Shown one piece after another: positions 39,854 to 51,624 of a stretch of DNA of 64,000 nt (the stretch's first letter is position 1; each line of letters opens with the position of its first letter). The stretch is from Enterobacteriaceae bacterium LSJC7. Its GTDB lineage: Bacteria; Pseudomonadota; Gammaproteobacteria; Enterobacterales; Enterobacteriaceae. The DNA is taken from assembly GCA_000302695.1 (NCBI GenBank), contig AMFN01000003.1, forward strand, positions 310,001-374,000. The letters run 5' to 3'. The translations under genes and the position numbers were made by a program. The notes under the pieces are model-generated. The model saw only the letters and a list, made by a program, of their open reading frames with translations. It did no database searches and was not told the DNA's origin.

Positions 39854-42241
39854 TCAATCCCTCAATGATGCCTGGAATCGCTCTTTTAGTGCCGCAACGC
39901 ATTTAGCAACGGTAGCGGCAATCTCATCTTCTTCGAGTGTACGGCTGGTATCCTGAAGGATAAGACTGATAGCCAGGCTCTTATATCCCTCAGCAACACC
40001 CTTACCGCGGTACACGTCAAACAAGTTTACGCCAACTACCTGATTTGCGCCAACTTTCTTACATTCGGTGATAATTTCTGCTGCGGGAACGTTTTCAGCC
40101 ACCACAACCGCGATATCACGACGGTTAGCAGGGAAGCGAGAAACCTCCTGCGCCTGCGGTATACGGCGGTTTGCGATACGTTCCCAGAGCAGCTCAAACA
40201 CCAGCGTGCGGCCGTTCAGGTCCAGCTTACGCTCCAGTTCTGGATGGACAACACCAATGAAACCAATGCGCTCGCCTGTTAAATAAATGGCAGCACTCTG
40301 ACCAGGATGCAAGGCCGGATTCGCTTCTGCACGGAACTCAATATCAGAAAGTTCACCGGTCAGTTCAAGCACTGATTCGAGATCGCCTTTTAAATCATAG
40401 AAATCAACGGCGTTTTTTTCCAGATCCCAATGCTCTTCATAGCGATTGCCGCAAATCACCCCTGCCAGCATAACATCCTGGCGAATGCCCAGGTCTGCCT
40501 GCGTATCAGGGACAAAGCGCAGACCGCTTTCGAACAGGCGTACCCGGCTCTGCTGACGGTTCTGGTTGTAGACCACCGCACCCAGCAGACCGCTCCACAG
40601 CGACAGACGCATTGCAGACATTTCGCTGGAAATGGGGCTTGGCAGAATCAGCGCCTCTTGCTGCGGGTGCAGCAGCTGCTGAATTTTCGGGTCAACGAAG
40701 CTGTAGGTGATGACTTCCTGGTAGCCTTTGTCCACCAGCATATTTTTCACACGCTTGAGGGAAAGATTCGCCTCGCGGTGCGTTCCCATCATCAGGCTTG
40801 CCATCAGCGGCTGGTCAGGAATGCTGTTATAGCCGTAGACGCGAGCCACTTCTTCCACCAGGTCTTCTTCGATGGCCATATCGAAACGCCAGGAAGGTGC
40901 TACAGCAGTCCACTCACCGTTGCCTTCCTTCACGTCACAACCGAGGCGGCGCAGAATATCGCTCACCTGTGCATCCGGCACCACGTGACCAATCAGACGG
41001 TCCAGTTTGCTGCGACGCAGGGTGATAGTAGCGGGCTTCGGCAGGTCAGCGTCACTGGTGGCATCAATAATCGGGCCAGCTTCGCCGCCGCAGAGGTCAA
41101 TAAGCAGGCGGGTCGCACGCTCCATCGCCTGATATTGCAGCGCAGAATCCACGCCGCGCTCGTAGCGATGAGAGGCATCGGTATGCAGGCCATGACGACG
41201 TGCACGACCGGTGATAGACAGCGGATTAAAGAATGCACACTCCAGCAGCACGTTGCGGGTTTCTCCGTTCACGCCAGAGTGCTCACCGCCAAAAATACCG
41301 CCCATTGCCAGCGCCTTGCTGTGGTCGGCAATCACCAGTGTGTCGTCCTTAAGCTGCGCTTCACTGCCGTCGAGCAGCGTCAGTTTCTCGCCCTCTTTTG
41401 CCATACGCACCACAATACCGCCATCAATGCGGTCCAGGTCGAAGGCATGCATCGGCTGGCCCAGTTCAAGCAGCACGTAGTTGGTCACATCAACTACCGC
41501 ATCAATAGAACGAATACCACAGCGGCGCAGCTTTTCTTTCATCCACAGCGGCGTTGGTGCAGAGACATTAATACCTTTCACCACGCGCCCCAGATAGCGC
41601 GGGCATGCCTGCGGTGCTTCAACGCGGATAGCCAGCGTGTCGGTAATGGTCGGCGCAACCGCGGCCATGTCCGGCGTGTTCAATGGCTGTTGGTTCAGCA
41701 CCGCCACATCACGCGCAACCCCCATAATGCCTAAGCAGTCGGCACGGTTCGGCGTCACGCTGATTTCGATGGTGTTATCGTCAAGCTTCAGGTATTCGCG
41801 GATGTCGGTGCCAATCGGCGCATCCTGCGGCAGTTCAATAATACCGCTGTGATCGTCAGAAATACCCAGCTCAGAGTAAGAGCACAGCATGCCCTCAGAC
41901 GGCTCACCGCGCAGTTTTGCCGCTTTAATTTTGAAATCGCCCGGCAGCACTGCGCCAATGGTGGCGACTGCAACTTTCAGGCCCTGACGGCAGTTTGGCG
42001 CACCGCAGACGATATCCAGCAGGCGCTCGCCGCCCACATTGACCTTCGTCACGCGCAGTTTGTCAGCATTTGGATGCTGGCCACACTCAACCACTTCGCC
42101 CACAACAACGCCATTAAACGCGCCAGCCACCGGCTCAACGCCATCGACTTCCAGGCCTGCCATCGTGATTTGCTCAGACAGCGCTGCGCTGTCTAACGCC
42201 GGATTAACCCATTCGCGTAACCACAGTTCACTGAATTTCAT
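39854..42241 (-). CDS. pheT: Phenylalanine-tRNA ligase beta subunit
   Basis: The 795-residue subunit has, in order, a tRNA-binding OB domain (about 40-150), B3/B4 with the editing site, B5, a catalytic-like core and a C-terminal anticodon-binding FDX-ACB domain ([18 protein letters not shown]). With PheS it forms an alpha2-beta2 enzyme that charges tRNA-Phe and hydrolyses mischarged Tyr-tRNA. The length equals E. coli PheT. Confidence 0.98.
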   Translation of the reverse strand: MKFSELWLREWVNPALDSAALSEQITMAGLEVDGVEPVAGAFNGVVVGEVVECGQHPNADKLRVTKVNVGGERLLDIVCGAPNCRQGLKVAVATIGAVLPGDFKIKAAKLRGEPSEGMLCSYSELGISDDHSGIIELPQDAPIGTDIREYLKLDDNTIEISVTPNRADCLGIMGVARDVAVLNQQPLNTPDMAAVAPTITDTLAIRVEAPQACPRYLGRVVKGINVSAPTPLWMKEKLRRCGIRSIDAVVDVTNYVLLELGQPMHAFDLDRIDGGIVVRMAKEGEKLTLLDGSEAQLKDDTLVIADHSKALAMGGIFGGEHSGVNGETRNVLLECAFFNPLSITGRARRHGLHTDASHRYERGVDSALQYQAMERATRLLIDLCGGEAGPIIDATSDADLPKPATITLRRSKLDRLIGHVVPDAQVSDILRRLGCDVKEGNGEWTAVAPSWRFDMAIEEDLVEEVARVYGYNSIPDQPLMASLMMGTHREANLSLKRVKNMLVDKGYQEVITYSFVDPKIQQLLHPQQEALILPSPISSEMSAMRLSLWSGLLGAVVYNQNRQQSRVRLFESGLRFVPDTQADLGIRQDVMLAGVICGNRYEEHWDLEKNAVDFYDLKGDLESVLELTGELSDIEFRAEANPALHPGQSAAIYLTGERIGFIGVVHPELERKLDLNGRTLVFELLWERIANRRIPQAQEVSRFPANRRDIAVVVAENVPAAEIITECKKVGANQVVGVNLFDVYRGKGVAEGYKSLAISLILQDTSRTLEEDEIAATVAKCVAALKERFQASLRD

Positions 42242-42256
42242 TGTTTTGTCCTGCCC

Positions 42257-43378
<1,122 letters not shown>

Positions 43379-43423
43379 TCAGGAGCTAAAGTAAAAAAAG
43401 AAGCGGAAAATAGCAGCAGTCAT
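43379..43423 (-). CDS. pheM: pheST leader peptide PheM
   Basis: This 14-codon open frame reads [14 protein letters not shown], with five Phe codons (positions 6, 8, 9, 10 and 12). E. coli PheM is [14 protein letters not shown], so the orthologue is clear. Ribosome stalling at the Phe codons when charged tRNA-Phe is scarce prevents the downstream terminator from forming. TAAGG about 13 bases upstream is the ribosome site. A TTGACT -35 (43489-43484) lies upstream. Confidence 0.93.
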   Translation of the reverse strand: [14 protein letters not shown]

Positions 43424-43546
43424 GCTTGCAGTTACCTTACAGTGGGATAGAACGGTTTCTATTGAACGAGTTACGCTGTGAAAAGTCAATAAATTGATGC
43501 TGTTAATCCGTAGAACAGCTCAGTTAGCGCACTGATTCAACGGAAA

Positions 43547-43575
43547 GTAAAAGAGGGAGCCTGAGCTCCCTCTGA
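43547..43575 (-). terminator. Terminator after rplT
   Basis: On the minus strand AGAGGGAGC-TCAG-GCTCCCTCTTTT begins 9 bases after the rplT stop. Confidence 0.88.
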
Positions 43576-43583
43576 TAACCGGC

Positions 43584-43964
<381 letters not shown>

Positions 43965-43987
43965 TTAAAAAGTTAAAAAACGTTAGC

Positions 43988-44209
<222 letters not shown>

Positions 44210-44281
44210 TTAATAAACGAAACCCAGGCGAACAAAACGCCTGTAAGACCTGAGTCCCACAGGCTAATGTTACTTGAAGGC

Positions 44282-44827
<546 letters not shown>

Positions 44828-46756
44828 TTATTCCTCCAGTTGGTGAAGATTGCGGCTGCGAATCTCTTCTTGCAGCTTAGCAATAACGTCGCTGACGTCC
44901 ATGCTGCCGAGGTCTTTACCACGGCGTGTACGCACCGCCACTTTGCCGGCTTCGACTTCTTTGTCGCCACAAACCAGCATATACGGAACACGACGAAGAG
45001 TATGCTCGCGGATTTTAAAGCCAATCTTCTCGTTTCTCAAGTCCGCTTTTACTCGAATGCCTGCACTTTGCAGTTTACGCACCAGTTCTTCGACATATTC
45101 AGACTGTGCATCGGTGATATTCATCACCACAACCTGCACTGGCGCAAGCCATGTCGGGAAGAAGCCGGCGAACTCCTCAGTGAGGATACCGATAAAGCGT
45201 TCCATTGACCCCAGGATAGCACGGTGAATCATGACCGGCACCTGGCGTTCGTTATTTTCCCCTACGTAGGACGCATTCAGGCGTGACGGCAGCGAGAAGT
45301 CAAGCTGCACGGTACCGCACTGCCAGGCGCGGTCCAGGCAATCGTAGAGGGTAAATTCAATTTTCGGACCATAGAAAGCGCCCTCGCCCGGCTGGTACTC
45401 AAACGGGATGTTGTTCTCTTCCAGCGCCATCGCGAGATCCGCTTCTGCGCGGTCCCACATATCATCAGTACCGATACGCTTTTCCGGGCGCGTGGAGAGC
45501 TTCACCACAATCTTTTCAAAACCGAAGGTGCTGTACATATCGTACACCATGCGGATGCAGCTGTTCACTTCATCGCGCACCTGGTCTTCAGTACAGAAAA
45601 TATGAGCGTCGTCCTGGGTAAAGCCACGCACGCGCATCAGGCCGTGCAGCGCGCCCGACGGTTCGTTACGGTGGCAGCTACCAAACTCGGCCATGCGCAG
45701 CGGCAGGTCACGATAGGACTTCAGGCCCTGGTTAAAAATTTGTACGTGGCCCGGGCAGTTCATCGGCTTAATGCAGTATTCACGGTTCTCAGACGAGGTG
45801 GTGAACATCGCATCTTTATAGTTATCCCAGTGGCCGGTTTTTTCCCACAGCACGCGGTCCATCATGAACGGGCCTTTCACTTCCTGGTACTGGTACTCTT
45901 TGAGCTTGGAGCGCACAAACACTTCCAGTTCGCGAAAGATAGTCCAGCCGTCGTTGTGCCAGAACACCATACCCGGCGCCTCTTCCTGCATGTGGTACAG
46001 GTCGAGCTGTTTACCAATTTTACGGTGATCGCGCTTTGAGGCTTCTTCCAGGCGCTGCAAATAGGCTTTAAGTTCTTTCTTATCTGCCCATGCGGTGCCA
46101 TAGATTCGCTGCAACATTTTATTGTTGCTGTCGCCGCGCCAGTAAGCACCGGCGGTTTTCATCAGCTTGAAGTTATGGCAAAAGCGCATATTCGGCACGT
46201 GCGGACCGCGGCACATGTCGATGTATTCTTCGTGGTGATACAGCCCCGGTTTGTCATCGTGGCTGATGTTTTCATCAAGAATGGTCACCTTATAGGTTTC
46301 ACCGCGGTCAACAAAGGCCTTACGCGCCTCTTCCCAGCTGACTTTTTTCTTGATGACGTCGTAATTTTTTTCCGCCAGCTCGTGCATCCGCTTTTCAAGC
46401 TGATCGATATCTTCCTGGGTCAGGGTATGATCGAGGTCGACGTCATAGTAAAAACCGTTGTCGACAACCGGCCCGATAGCCATTTTGGTCTTTGGCCACA
46501 GTTGTTTGATGGCATGACCAAGCAGGTGCGCGCAGGAGTGGCGAATGATTTCCAGCCCCTCGGCATCTTTAGCCGTAATAATGGCAAGCGCGGCGTCCTG
46601 CTCAATCGGATCGCAGGCATCAACCAGCTCACCGTTAACACGCCCGGCAATACAGGCTTTTCCAAGACCTGGGCCGATATCCAGCGCCACATCCATTGGG
46701 CTGACGGCATGGTCATAAGAACGCTGGCTACCATCAGGAAGAGTAATAACAGGCAT
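44828..46756 (-). CDS. thrS: Threonine-tRNA ligase
   Basis: The 642-residue synthetase has a TGS domain (1-60), an editing domain with [16 protein letters not shown], a class II catalytic core with zinc ligands in [10 protein letters not shown] and the downstream His residues, and a C-terminal anticodon-binding domain ([17 protein letters not shown]). ATG 46756 gives the E. coli length. The enzyme binds its own leader to repress translation. Confidence 0.98.
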   Translation of the reverse strand: MPVITLPDGSQRSYDHAVSPMDVALDIGPGLGKACIAGRVNGELVDACDPIEQDAALAIITAKDAEGLEIIRHSCAHLLGHAIKQLWPKTKMAIGPVVDNGFYYDVDLDHTLTQEDIDQLEKRMHELAEKNYDVIKKKVSWEEARKAFVDRGETYKVTILDENISHDDKPGLYHHEEYIDMCRGPHVPNMRFCHNFKLMKTAGAYWRGDSNNKMLQRIYGTAWADKKELKAYLQRLEEASKRDHRKIGKQLDLYHMQEEAPGMVFWHNDGWTIFRELEVFVRSKLKEYQYQEVKGPFMMDRVLWEKTGHWDNYKDAMFTTSSENREYCIKPMNCPGHVQIFNQGLKSYRDLPLRMAEFGSCHRNEPSGALHGLMRVRGFTQDDAHIFCTEDQVRDEVNSCIRMVYDMYSTFGFEKIVVKLSTRPEKRIGTDDMWDRAEADLAMALEENNIPFEYQPGEGAFYGPKIEFTLYDCLDRAWQCGTVQLDFSLPSRLNASYVGENNERQVPVMIHRAILGSMERFIGILTEEFAGFFPTWLAPVQVVVMNITDAQSEYVEELVRKLQSAGIRVKADLRNEKIGFKIREHTLRRVPYMLVCGDKEVEAGKVAVRTRRGKDLGSMDVSDVIAKLQEEIRSRNLHQLEE

Positions 46757-46778
46757 TAAATAATCCTTATTTGCAGTG

Positions 46779-46799
46779 GTGAGCCACACGCAAGCTCAC
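46779..46799 (-). promoter_or_regulatory. thrS translational operator (tRNA-Thr anticodon mimic)
   Basis: On the minus strand GTGAGC-TTGCGTGTG-GCTCAC forms a hairpin just upstream of the AAGGA ribosome site. The loop carries CGT, the tRNA-Thr anticodon. It corresponds to domain 2 of the E. coli thrS operator, where bound ThrS excludes the ribosome. Confidence 0.8.
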
Positions 46800-46995
46800 A
46801 TACAAAGTGTGTCTGTAAAATAAATCGCGGCCCCGCTGCCGTCTCGCCAACAATCGCGAGTCAGGCGGTGAAACCGTTAACCTGCGCGCCCGTAAAACCG
46901 ATACGCGCGATTACGGATGGTAACACTTCGCTGCTTCACTGTCGCCCCGCGTTATGACGAGAAGACACTTAATTTCTTCGGACAAGCACGGTAAA

Positions 46996-47027
46996 TAAAA
47001 ACGCCAGGTAGCACAGACCCGGCGTTA
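46996..47027 (-). terminator. Terminator after the small secreted-protein gene
   Basis: On the minus strand AACGCCGGGT-CTGTGCT-ACCTGGCGTT (one mismatch) is followed by TTTATTTA. It ends the gene at 47051-47254 and isolates it from thrS. Confidence 0.75.
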
Positions 47028-47050
47028 TGCGTGGGAGAAAAGTCAGGCGT

Positions 47051-47254
47051 TTATGCCTGCGGTTTTATGGCTCGTGGGCTTATTGCCTGAGGGACCATTG
47101 TGGATGAAGCCACGCTATCTGCCGTGGTTTCAGGGGCAGAGTCTGCCGTCTGTACACTTTTCTGGGTCGCAGGCTGCTCAGACTCAGCGGAAAAAATACC
47201 AAAAGAGATAGCCGAAAGCACCATCCCCGCCGCCGTTGCTTTTACTCTTTTCAT
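47051..47254 (-). CDS. Small putative secreted protein of unknown function
   Basis: The 67-residue product begins with a plausible signal peptide (MKRVKATAAGMVLSAISFGIFSA), followed by a short Ser/Thr/Ala/Gln-rich tail ending in PRAIKPQA. The N terminus resembles that of the DUF1471 (YdgH/BhsA/McbA) small periplasmic proteins, but the C-terminal part lacks their conserved YxI/GxS-type segment. It could be a divergent or truncated member. It has its own terminator and no partner gene. Function not recognised. Confidence 0.6.
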   Translation of the reverse strand: MKRVKATAAGMVLSAISFGIFSAESEQPATQKSVQTADSAPETTADSVASSTMVPQAISPRAIKPQA

Positions 47255-47429
47255 TGTTTGATTCTCTTTATATTAATGCCGCAAGCCCTGTGGTTTGCGT
47301 ATATAAAGAATAGCTGTTGGTATTTTTTTACTCAGCGCTGCCGATATTTTTTGTATCAAAATTTATTTACTATCACACTAAATAATACACACCGATAATA
47401 ATGGCAGTTATAAACCACACACGCGCGTT

Positions 47430-47452
47430 AAAAAGCCGGGATAAACCCGGCC
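47430..47452 (-). terminator. ydiY terminator
   Basis: On the minus strand GCCGGG-TTTAT-CCCGGC is followed by TTTTT, 9 bases after the ydiY stop. Confidence 0.88.
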
Positions 47453-47459
47453 TGAATAA

Positions 47460-48218
47460 TTACATTTTATAACCTAACGTCACTGCGGTACGGGTATCGG
47501 TACGTTCAGGCGCATCCGCTGGCGGATTCGAGTTCCAGGTCACGTTATACGCCACCTTCAGGGCAAAATGCGCGTTAATGGCCACTTCAAGCGCGGTTTC
47601 GGAGTTCAGGGTGGTATCTTCAGTCCCCAGCACTGACACCCCCTGGGTGAATTTTGCGTTATCGGTGAACTGCCACGTCCAGGCACCGGATGCATAGCCC
47701 AGCGCCTGAGTCTTATCCTGACCGTTAGTGTACTTGTCATAACGCACGCCAGGGCCGGCTTCAAGGCGCAGATAGTGCTCAGGTCCGTTCCACACCTGGC
47801 GACCGTAACCCGCCGTCAGCACATCACGCTGGCTGTAGCCATTATAACGGTCAGTCAGCCACCCAGCCTGGCCAAAAAGATAATTCGCATCCGTCAGGTT
47901 GTAGCGACTACGTCCACCCAGCGCATATTTCTCTGAAGAACGCTGGTCATCTGACGATGTATTATTTGCAGTTCCCCACAGCGACCAGGCGGTTTCGCTC
48001 CCGTACCAGGTTAACGTGGAGTCCGCTGTCAGTGATGAGCTACGCGTATTGCCCGACTGCGCCAGATAGCCTGCATTGAGATTGCCTTCAAACGGTTTTT
48101 TTGCAACAGCCGGGTTATCCATCACAGTGAAAACTGAACTGTCTGCGGCTGCATAAGGCGCGGCAAATGTCCCACTCACCAACATAAAGAGTGCAGGTAT
48201 TATCTTACGTTGCTTCAT
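47460..48218 (-). CDS. ydiY: Outer membrane protein YdiY (DUF481 family)
   Basis: The 252-residue protein has a signal peptide (MKQRKIIPALFMLVSGTFAAPYAAA) and a beta-barrel region built of alternating polar/hydrophobic strands (LNAGYLAQSGNTRSSSLTAD, WSLWGTANNTSS, TRTAVTLGYKM with a C-terminal hydrophobic strand). DUF481 proteins are salt- or acid-induced outer membrane proteins of unclear role. In E. coli pfkB follows next; here it is absent. Confidence 0.9.
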   Translation of the reverse strand: MKQRKIIPALFMLVSGTFAAPYAAADSSVFTVMDNPAVAKKPFEGNLNAGYLAQSGNTRSSSLTADSTLTWYGSETAWSLWGTANNTSSDDQRSSEKYALGGRSRYNLTDANYLFGQAGWLTDRYNGYSQRDVLTAGYGRQVWNGPEHYLRLEAGPGVRYDKYTNGQDKTQALGYASGAWTWQFTDNAKFTQGVSVLGTEDTTLNSETALEVAINAHFALKVAYNVTWNSNPPADAPERTDTRTAVTLGYKM

Positions 48219-48622
48219 TTAAATACGTTATCCATACAGCAAAAGAACAGTAATGTTCACAGACCCGCATTGCAGGTTCAAGGGAAGATATATCCAGAAA
48301 GGTGACGAATTATAAAAATCGCCAATTAACATAGCAATGTATTCATCATCTTTTTTTTAGAATAAGCGGCTTGCTGTAATGATTTAATTATTATAAAGAC
48401 CGTCAGGCTGAACTGTCATTACGCAGTAAATCAGCAGGTTATTAAAAGGCATCCTTTTTCAGGCAAAACACCCGGATTAATAACGTTAAATGTGGGGATA
48501 TATTTTCCGCACATAAACAACATGCACCTTTAAGGCTTGTTGCGGTATTGTAGATAAAATCACCAGCCAGGCTATGCTGAACATTCGCGATAGAAAAACG
48601 CAGGATAACAATGAGGTAAACC
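48219..48622. other. ydiY-ydiZ intergenic region without pfkB
   Basis: This 404-base AT-rich stretch separates divergent ydiY and ydiZ. It should contain both promoters. E. coli has pfkB between these genes, but no remnant of a sugar kinase frame is visible. A short open frame at 48442-48636 on the minus strand lacks a ribosome site and family similarity. Confidence 0.6.
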
Positions 48623-48913
48623 ATGAGCAGTACCAACGTTACCCGCTACATAATTACTATCGACCACAACGCGACCGGCCTCACCCCCGTAAATGAACTT
48701 AATAACGAAATGACGCGCGCGGGTTTCTCTCTCACCCTGACGGATGAAAACGGCAAACTGCACGAACCCGGCCCTGGTATATGGACGCTGACCAGTACGC
48801 TCAGCGCTCAGGAGGTCGAAGCCCTGGCGCGCGGCCTGGGTAAACTGGCACTGGGCGAAGAGCCTCAGGTACAGGTTCTTACGCAGGAAGAGTGGCAAAA
48901 GGAACAGCAATAA
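48623..48913 (+). CDS. ydiZ: Conserved small protein YdiZ
   Basis: The 96-residue soluble protein resembles E. coli YdiZ: TRYIITIDHNATGLTPVNELNNE region, RAGFSLTLTDENG and ALARGLGKLALGE. Function unknown. The ATG follows GAGGTAAACC. It is followed by yniA. Confidence 0.88.
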   Translation: MSSTNVTRYIITIDHNATGLTPVNELNNEMTRAGFSLTLTDENGKLHEPGPGIWTLTSTLSAQEVEALARGLGKLALGEEPQVQVLTQEEWQKEQQ

Positions 48914-49016
48914 CCCTAAAAAAATCAGCGTCTTTGGGGTGAAGTTGTGCGGCAGTTCCGGTTTTGACCCCGAACAATGTGCCATGATTTGGCCTGACAA
49001 TGCGGGAGAAAATGAT

Positions 49017-49877
49017 ATGTGGCAAACCATCGATCGTCTATTGAGCGAGCAGTTGGGTGGCGGAGAAACAAGCCAGCGCAGCGCGTTACCAGGTGGCGAA
49101 ATCCACTCGGCCTGGCGGGCGCAGTTTAACGGACACAACATTTTCGTCAAAAGCGACACCAGGGACATGCTGCCCTGCTTTACCGCCGAAGCCGACCAGC
49201 TGGCACAGCTGGCGCGCAGCAATACTGTGCTGGTGCCAGGGGTGTTAGCCGTGGGAAGCACGCGCGACGAAAGTTTCCTGGTACTGGAGTATTTCGAGCC
49301 ACGGCCGCTGGATGCGCACAACGCCTTTTTGTTGGGCCAGCAGCTCGCTCGCCTGCATCAGTGGAGCGATCAGCCACAGTTCGGCCTCGACTTTGACAAC
49401 CACATTTCCACCACGCCACAACCCAATAGCTGGCAGCGGCGCTGGTCAACCTTCTTCTCAGAACAACGCATCGGCTGGCAGCTGGAGTTGGCCGCTGAAA
49501 AAGGGCTGTCCTTTGGCGATATCGACGGCATTGTCGATGCCATACAAAGCCGTCTTGCAAACCACCAGCCGCAGCCGTCGCTCTTGCACGGCGATCTGTG
49601 GTCAGGAAACTGCGCGCTGGGTCCAGAAGGCCCGTTCCTGTTTGATCCGGCCTGCTACTGGGGTGACCGGGAGTGCGATCTCGCGATGCTGCCGCTACAT
49701 CAGGAACAACCGCCGCAACTCTATGACGGCTATCAGTCTGTCACGCCACTGCCCGAGGACTTTCTGGACAGGCAGCCGATTTACCAGCTCTACACGTTAC
49801 TTAATCGCGCCAGGCTCTTTGGCGGTGAGCATATCGCGACGGCACAGCGCACGCTCGACAGGATACTGGCCGCCTGA
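49017..49877 (+). CDS. yniA: Fructosamine kinase family protein YniA
   Basis: The 286-residue protein of the fructosamine-3-kinase/APH fold has the catalytic loop LLHGDLWSGNCAL (Asp and Asn) and the metal-binding FDPACYWGDRECDLAM. Such kinases phosphorylate glycated lysines or similar sugars so they can be removed. ATG 49017 matches the E. coli length; the frame is open to 48939 but without family similarity there. Confidence 0.94.
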   Translation: MWQTIDRLLSEQLGGGETSQRSALPGGEIHSAWRAQFNGHNIFVKSDTRDMLPCFTAEADQLAQLARSNTVLVPGVLAVGSTRDESFLVLEYFEPRPLDAHNAFLLGQQLARLHQWSDQPQFGLDFDNHISTTPQPNSWQRRWSTFFSEQRIGWQLELAAEKGLSFGDIDGIVDAIQSRLANHQPQPSLLHGDLWSGNCALGPEGPFLFDPACYWGDRECDLAMLPLHQEQPPQLYDGYQSVTPLPEDFLDRQPIYQLYTLLNRARLFGGEHIATAQRTLDRILAA

Positions 49878-49886
49878 GTCCTGTCA

Positions 49887-49923
49887 AAAACGCCCCGCAA
49901 TAAACTGGCGGGGCATTTTTTTA
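49887..49923. terminator. Terminator between yniA and yniB, usable from both sides
   Basis: AAAAACGCCCCGC-AATAAACTG-GCGGGGCATTTTTTT has a GC-rich 7-bp stem with A and T runs on both sides, between convergent genes. Confidence 0.88.
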
Positions 49924-49936
49924 TTGCTGCCTGGAA

Positions 49937-50473
49937 TCAGAGAAAACCGAGCAGATGAAAGAAGATATAGCCGAGTACGATAAGTACCACTGGCAAAATA
50001 TAGAGCGGAAAAATTTGCAGCAAAATCGTATGGCGCGGCACTACCACGCGTGCATCAAGCTGCTCCTTGCTTAAGCCCTCTTCGCCTTTCGCTTTCTCCA
50101 GAATAAGTTGATCCTGGACACCTTCGCGCAAAAAGCGCGCCTGACGTGCCATGCGCGCACCGCTGGCCTGCAATGCCATACCGACAAAAATCAGAATATA
50201 GATAATCCAGAAGCCGACATTCAGGCCGCTGTGGAAATTTGGCTGCGGAGAGTTATGCCAGAAAATATTGAGAAACGGCGTATTAAAACGCACCATTTCA
50301 ATCATAACGTGAGCAAAATCCATCATCACCGCGTCGATACCCGGCTGCTTTTCGCTGCGCTGATACATGAATTTCAATAGTGAAATAAGCGTGGAAATCA
50401 CCGTGGGTATAAAAATCACCCATCCGGCGACTCGTTTAAGTAGCGCAATGCGTCCCGCTTGTTGATACGTCAT
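49937..50473 (-). CDS. yniB: Inner membrane protein YniB
   Basis: The 178-residue protein has three hydrophobic segments: VAGWVIFIPTVISTLISLL, VGFWIIYILIFVGMALQA and a C-terminal ILPVVLIVLGYIFFHLLGFL. The length equals E. coli YniB. Function unknown. Confidence 0.92.
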   Translation of the reverse strand: MTYQQAGRIALLKRVAGWVIFIPTVISTLISLLKFMYQRSEKQPGIDAVMMDFAHVMIEMVRFNTPFLNIFWHNSPQPNFHSGLNVGFWIIYILIFVGMALQASGARMARQARFLREGVQDQLILEKAKGEEGLSKEQLDARVVVPRHTILLQIFPLYILPVVLIVLGYIFFHLLGFL

Positions 50474-50640
50474 TTTTTCCCCTTGTTCGACTGACGCTTT
50501 CTCAAAGGGCTAAGTTTACCCTGTCCCACCCATTTTCGCCTGACTTTTGCCGCACAGACGGTTGAATACGCTGGTCAGCGCCACTGTTTCACGCTATTGA
50601 TAGATCAGTGCTTAATTTTATAGAACAGGAGTCGTAACTG

Positions 50641-51309
50641 ATGTCAGAGCAGCGCCAGATACTTGCCGCAATATTTGATATGGATGGGTTATTGATTGAT
50701 TCTGAGCCACTCTGGGATCGCGCAGAGCTTGAAGTGCTGGCCGCCATTGGTGTGGATATCACACGGCGTAACGAACTGCCGGACCCGCTGGGACTGCGCA
50801 TCGATCTGGTGGTGGACCTGTGGTTTGCACGCCAGCCGTGGAACGGTCCCAGCAAAGCCGATGTCACCGAGCGTATCATTACTCGCGCCATCGCCCTGGT
50901 TGAAGAAGAACGCCCACTGCTGCCCGGCGTTAAAGAAGCGGTGGCACTGTGTAAAGCACGCGGGCTGAAAGTGGGTCTGGCCTCAGCCTCACCGCTGCGC
51001 ATGCTGGAGCGTGTACTGACCATGTTTGAATTACGCGATCAGTTTGACACACTCGCCTCAGCCGAAAACCTGCCCTACAGCAAGCCGCATCCCCAAGTGT
51101 ATCTCAACGCAGCCGCACAGCTTGGCGTGGACCCACTGTGCTGCGTGGCATTTGAGGACTCCGTGAACGGCATGATTGCGACCAAAGCCGCACGCATGCG
51201 CTCAGTGGTGGTTCCCGCCATTGAAAACCGCAATGACCCACGCTGGGCGCTGGCAGATGAAAAACTCGCCACGCTAAGCGAACTGAATGCGCGTCACCTC
51301 AGGGTGTAA
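50641..51309 (+). CDS. hxpB: HAD-family hexitol phosphatase HxpB (YniC)
   Basis: The 222-residue phosphatase of the HAD superfamily (beta-PGM type) has Asp13/Asp15 in the nucleophile motif FDMDGLLIDSEPLW, the second-motif SASP, and CCVAFEDSVNGMIA carrying the metal-binding acids. E. coli HxpB acts on 2-deoxyglucose 6-phosphate and hexitol phosphates. It is divergent from yniB. Confidence 0.95.
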   Translation: MSEQRQILAAIFDMDGLLIDSEPLWDRAELEVLAAIGVDITRRNELPDPLGLRIDLVVDLWFARQPWNGPSKADVTERIITRAIALVEEERPLLPGVKEAVALCKARGLKVGLASASPLRMLERVLTMFELRDQFDTLASAENLPYSKPHPQVYLNAAAQLGVDPLCCVAFEDSVNGMIATKAARMRSVVVPAIENRNDPRWALADEKLATLSELNARHLRV

Positions 51310-51319
51310 TGCAATATAG

Positions 51320-51347
51320 CGTCGGGCGCAGGCAATGCGGCCCGACG
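51320..51347. repeat. REP-like palindromic unit after hxpB
   Basis: CGTCGGGC-GCAGGCAATGCG-GCCCGACG forms an 8-bp stem with a 12-base loop and no T run. The shape is that of the palindromic units found between enterobacterial genes. It may stabilise the hxpB mRNA. Only one copy was seen in the window. Confidence 0.5.
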
Positions 51348-51591
51348 ATTAACGTTGCACGTTACTGGTAGTTTGCCAGTACGTGTCCTGTTTTTGCCCT
51401 GGCTATGCGACACAGACACTGCACAATAATGCCCCGGTCAGGCGCACCGTTCACCCAGGTTCAGCGGTTTTCTGGCAAGCGAAGCCAGTGGCAATCTGAC
51501 AATGGGTAACTGACTTGCGCCAGGTGTGTTGCCATCGCGTTGACAGAGAGTTACAACGTCACCCTTTCTTCCACTGTACAAAAACCCTATA

Positions 51592-51607
51592 CTGGATGCA
51601 TTGACAG
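51592..51607 (+). promoter_or_regulatory. LexA-like box upstream of ydjM
   Basis: CTGGATGCATTGACAG differs from the LexA consensus CTGT-N8-ACAG by one base. It ends 17 bases before the ydjM ATG, where E. coli has a functional SOS box. The single mismatch may weaken binding. The rest of the 51348-51591 gap shows no other feature. Confidence 0.6.
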
Positions 51608-51624
51608 TTATCCCGGATTGCATC

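Noticed and set aside
40430-41734. 434-codon open frame opposite pheT
   Set aside because: Shadow of pheT; composition typical of antisense frames.
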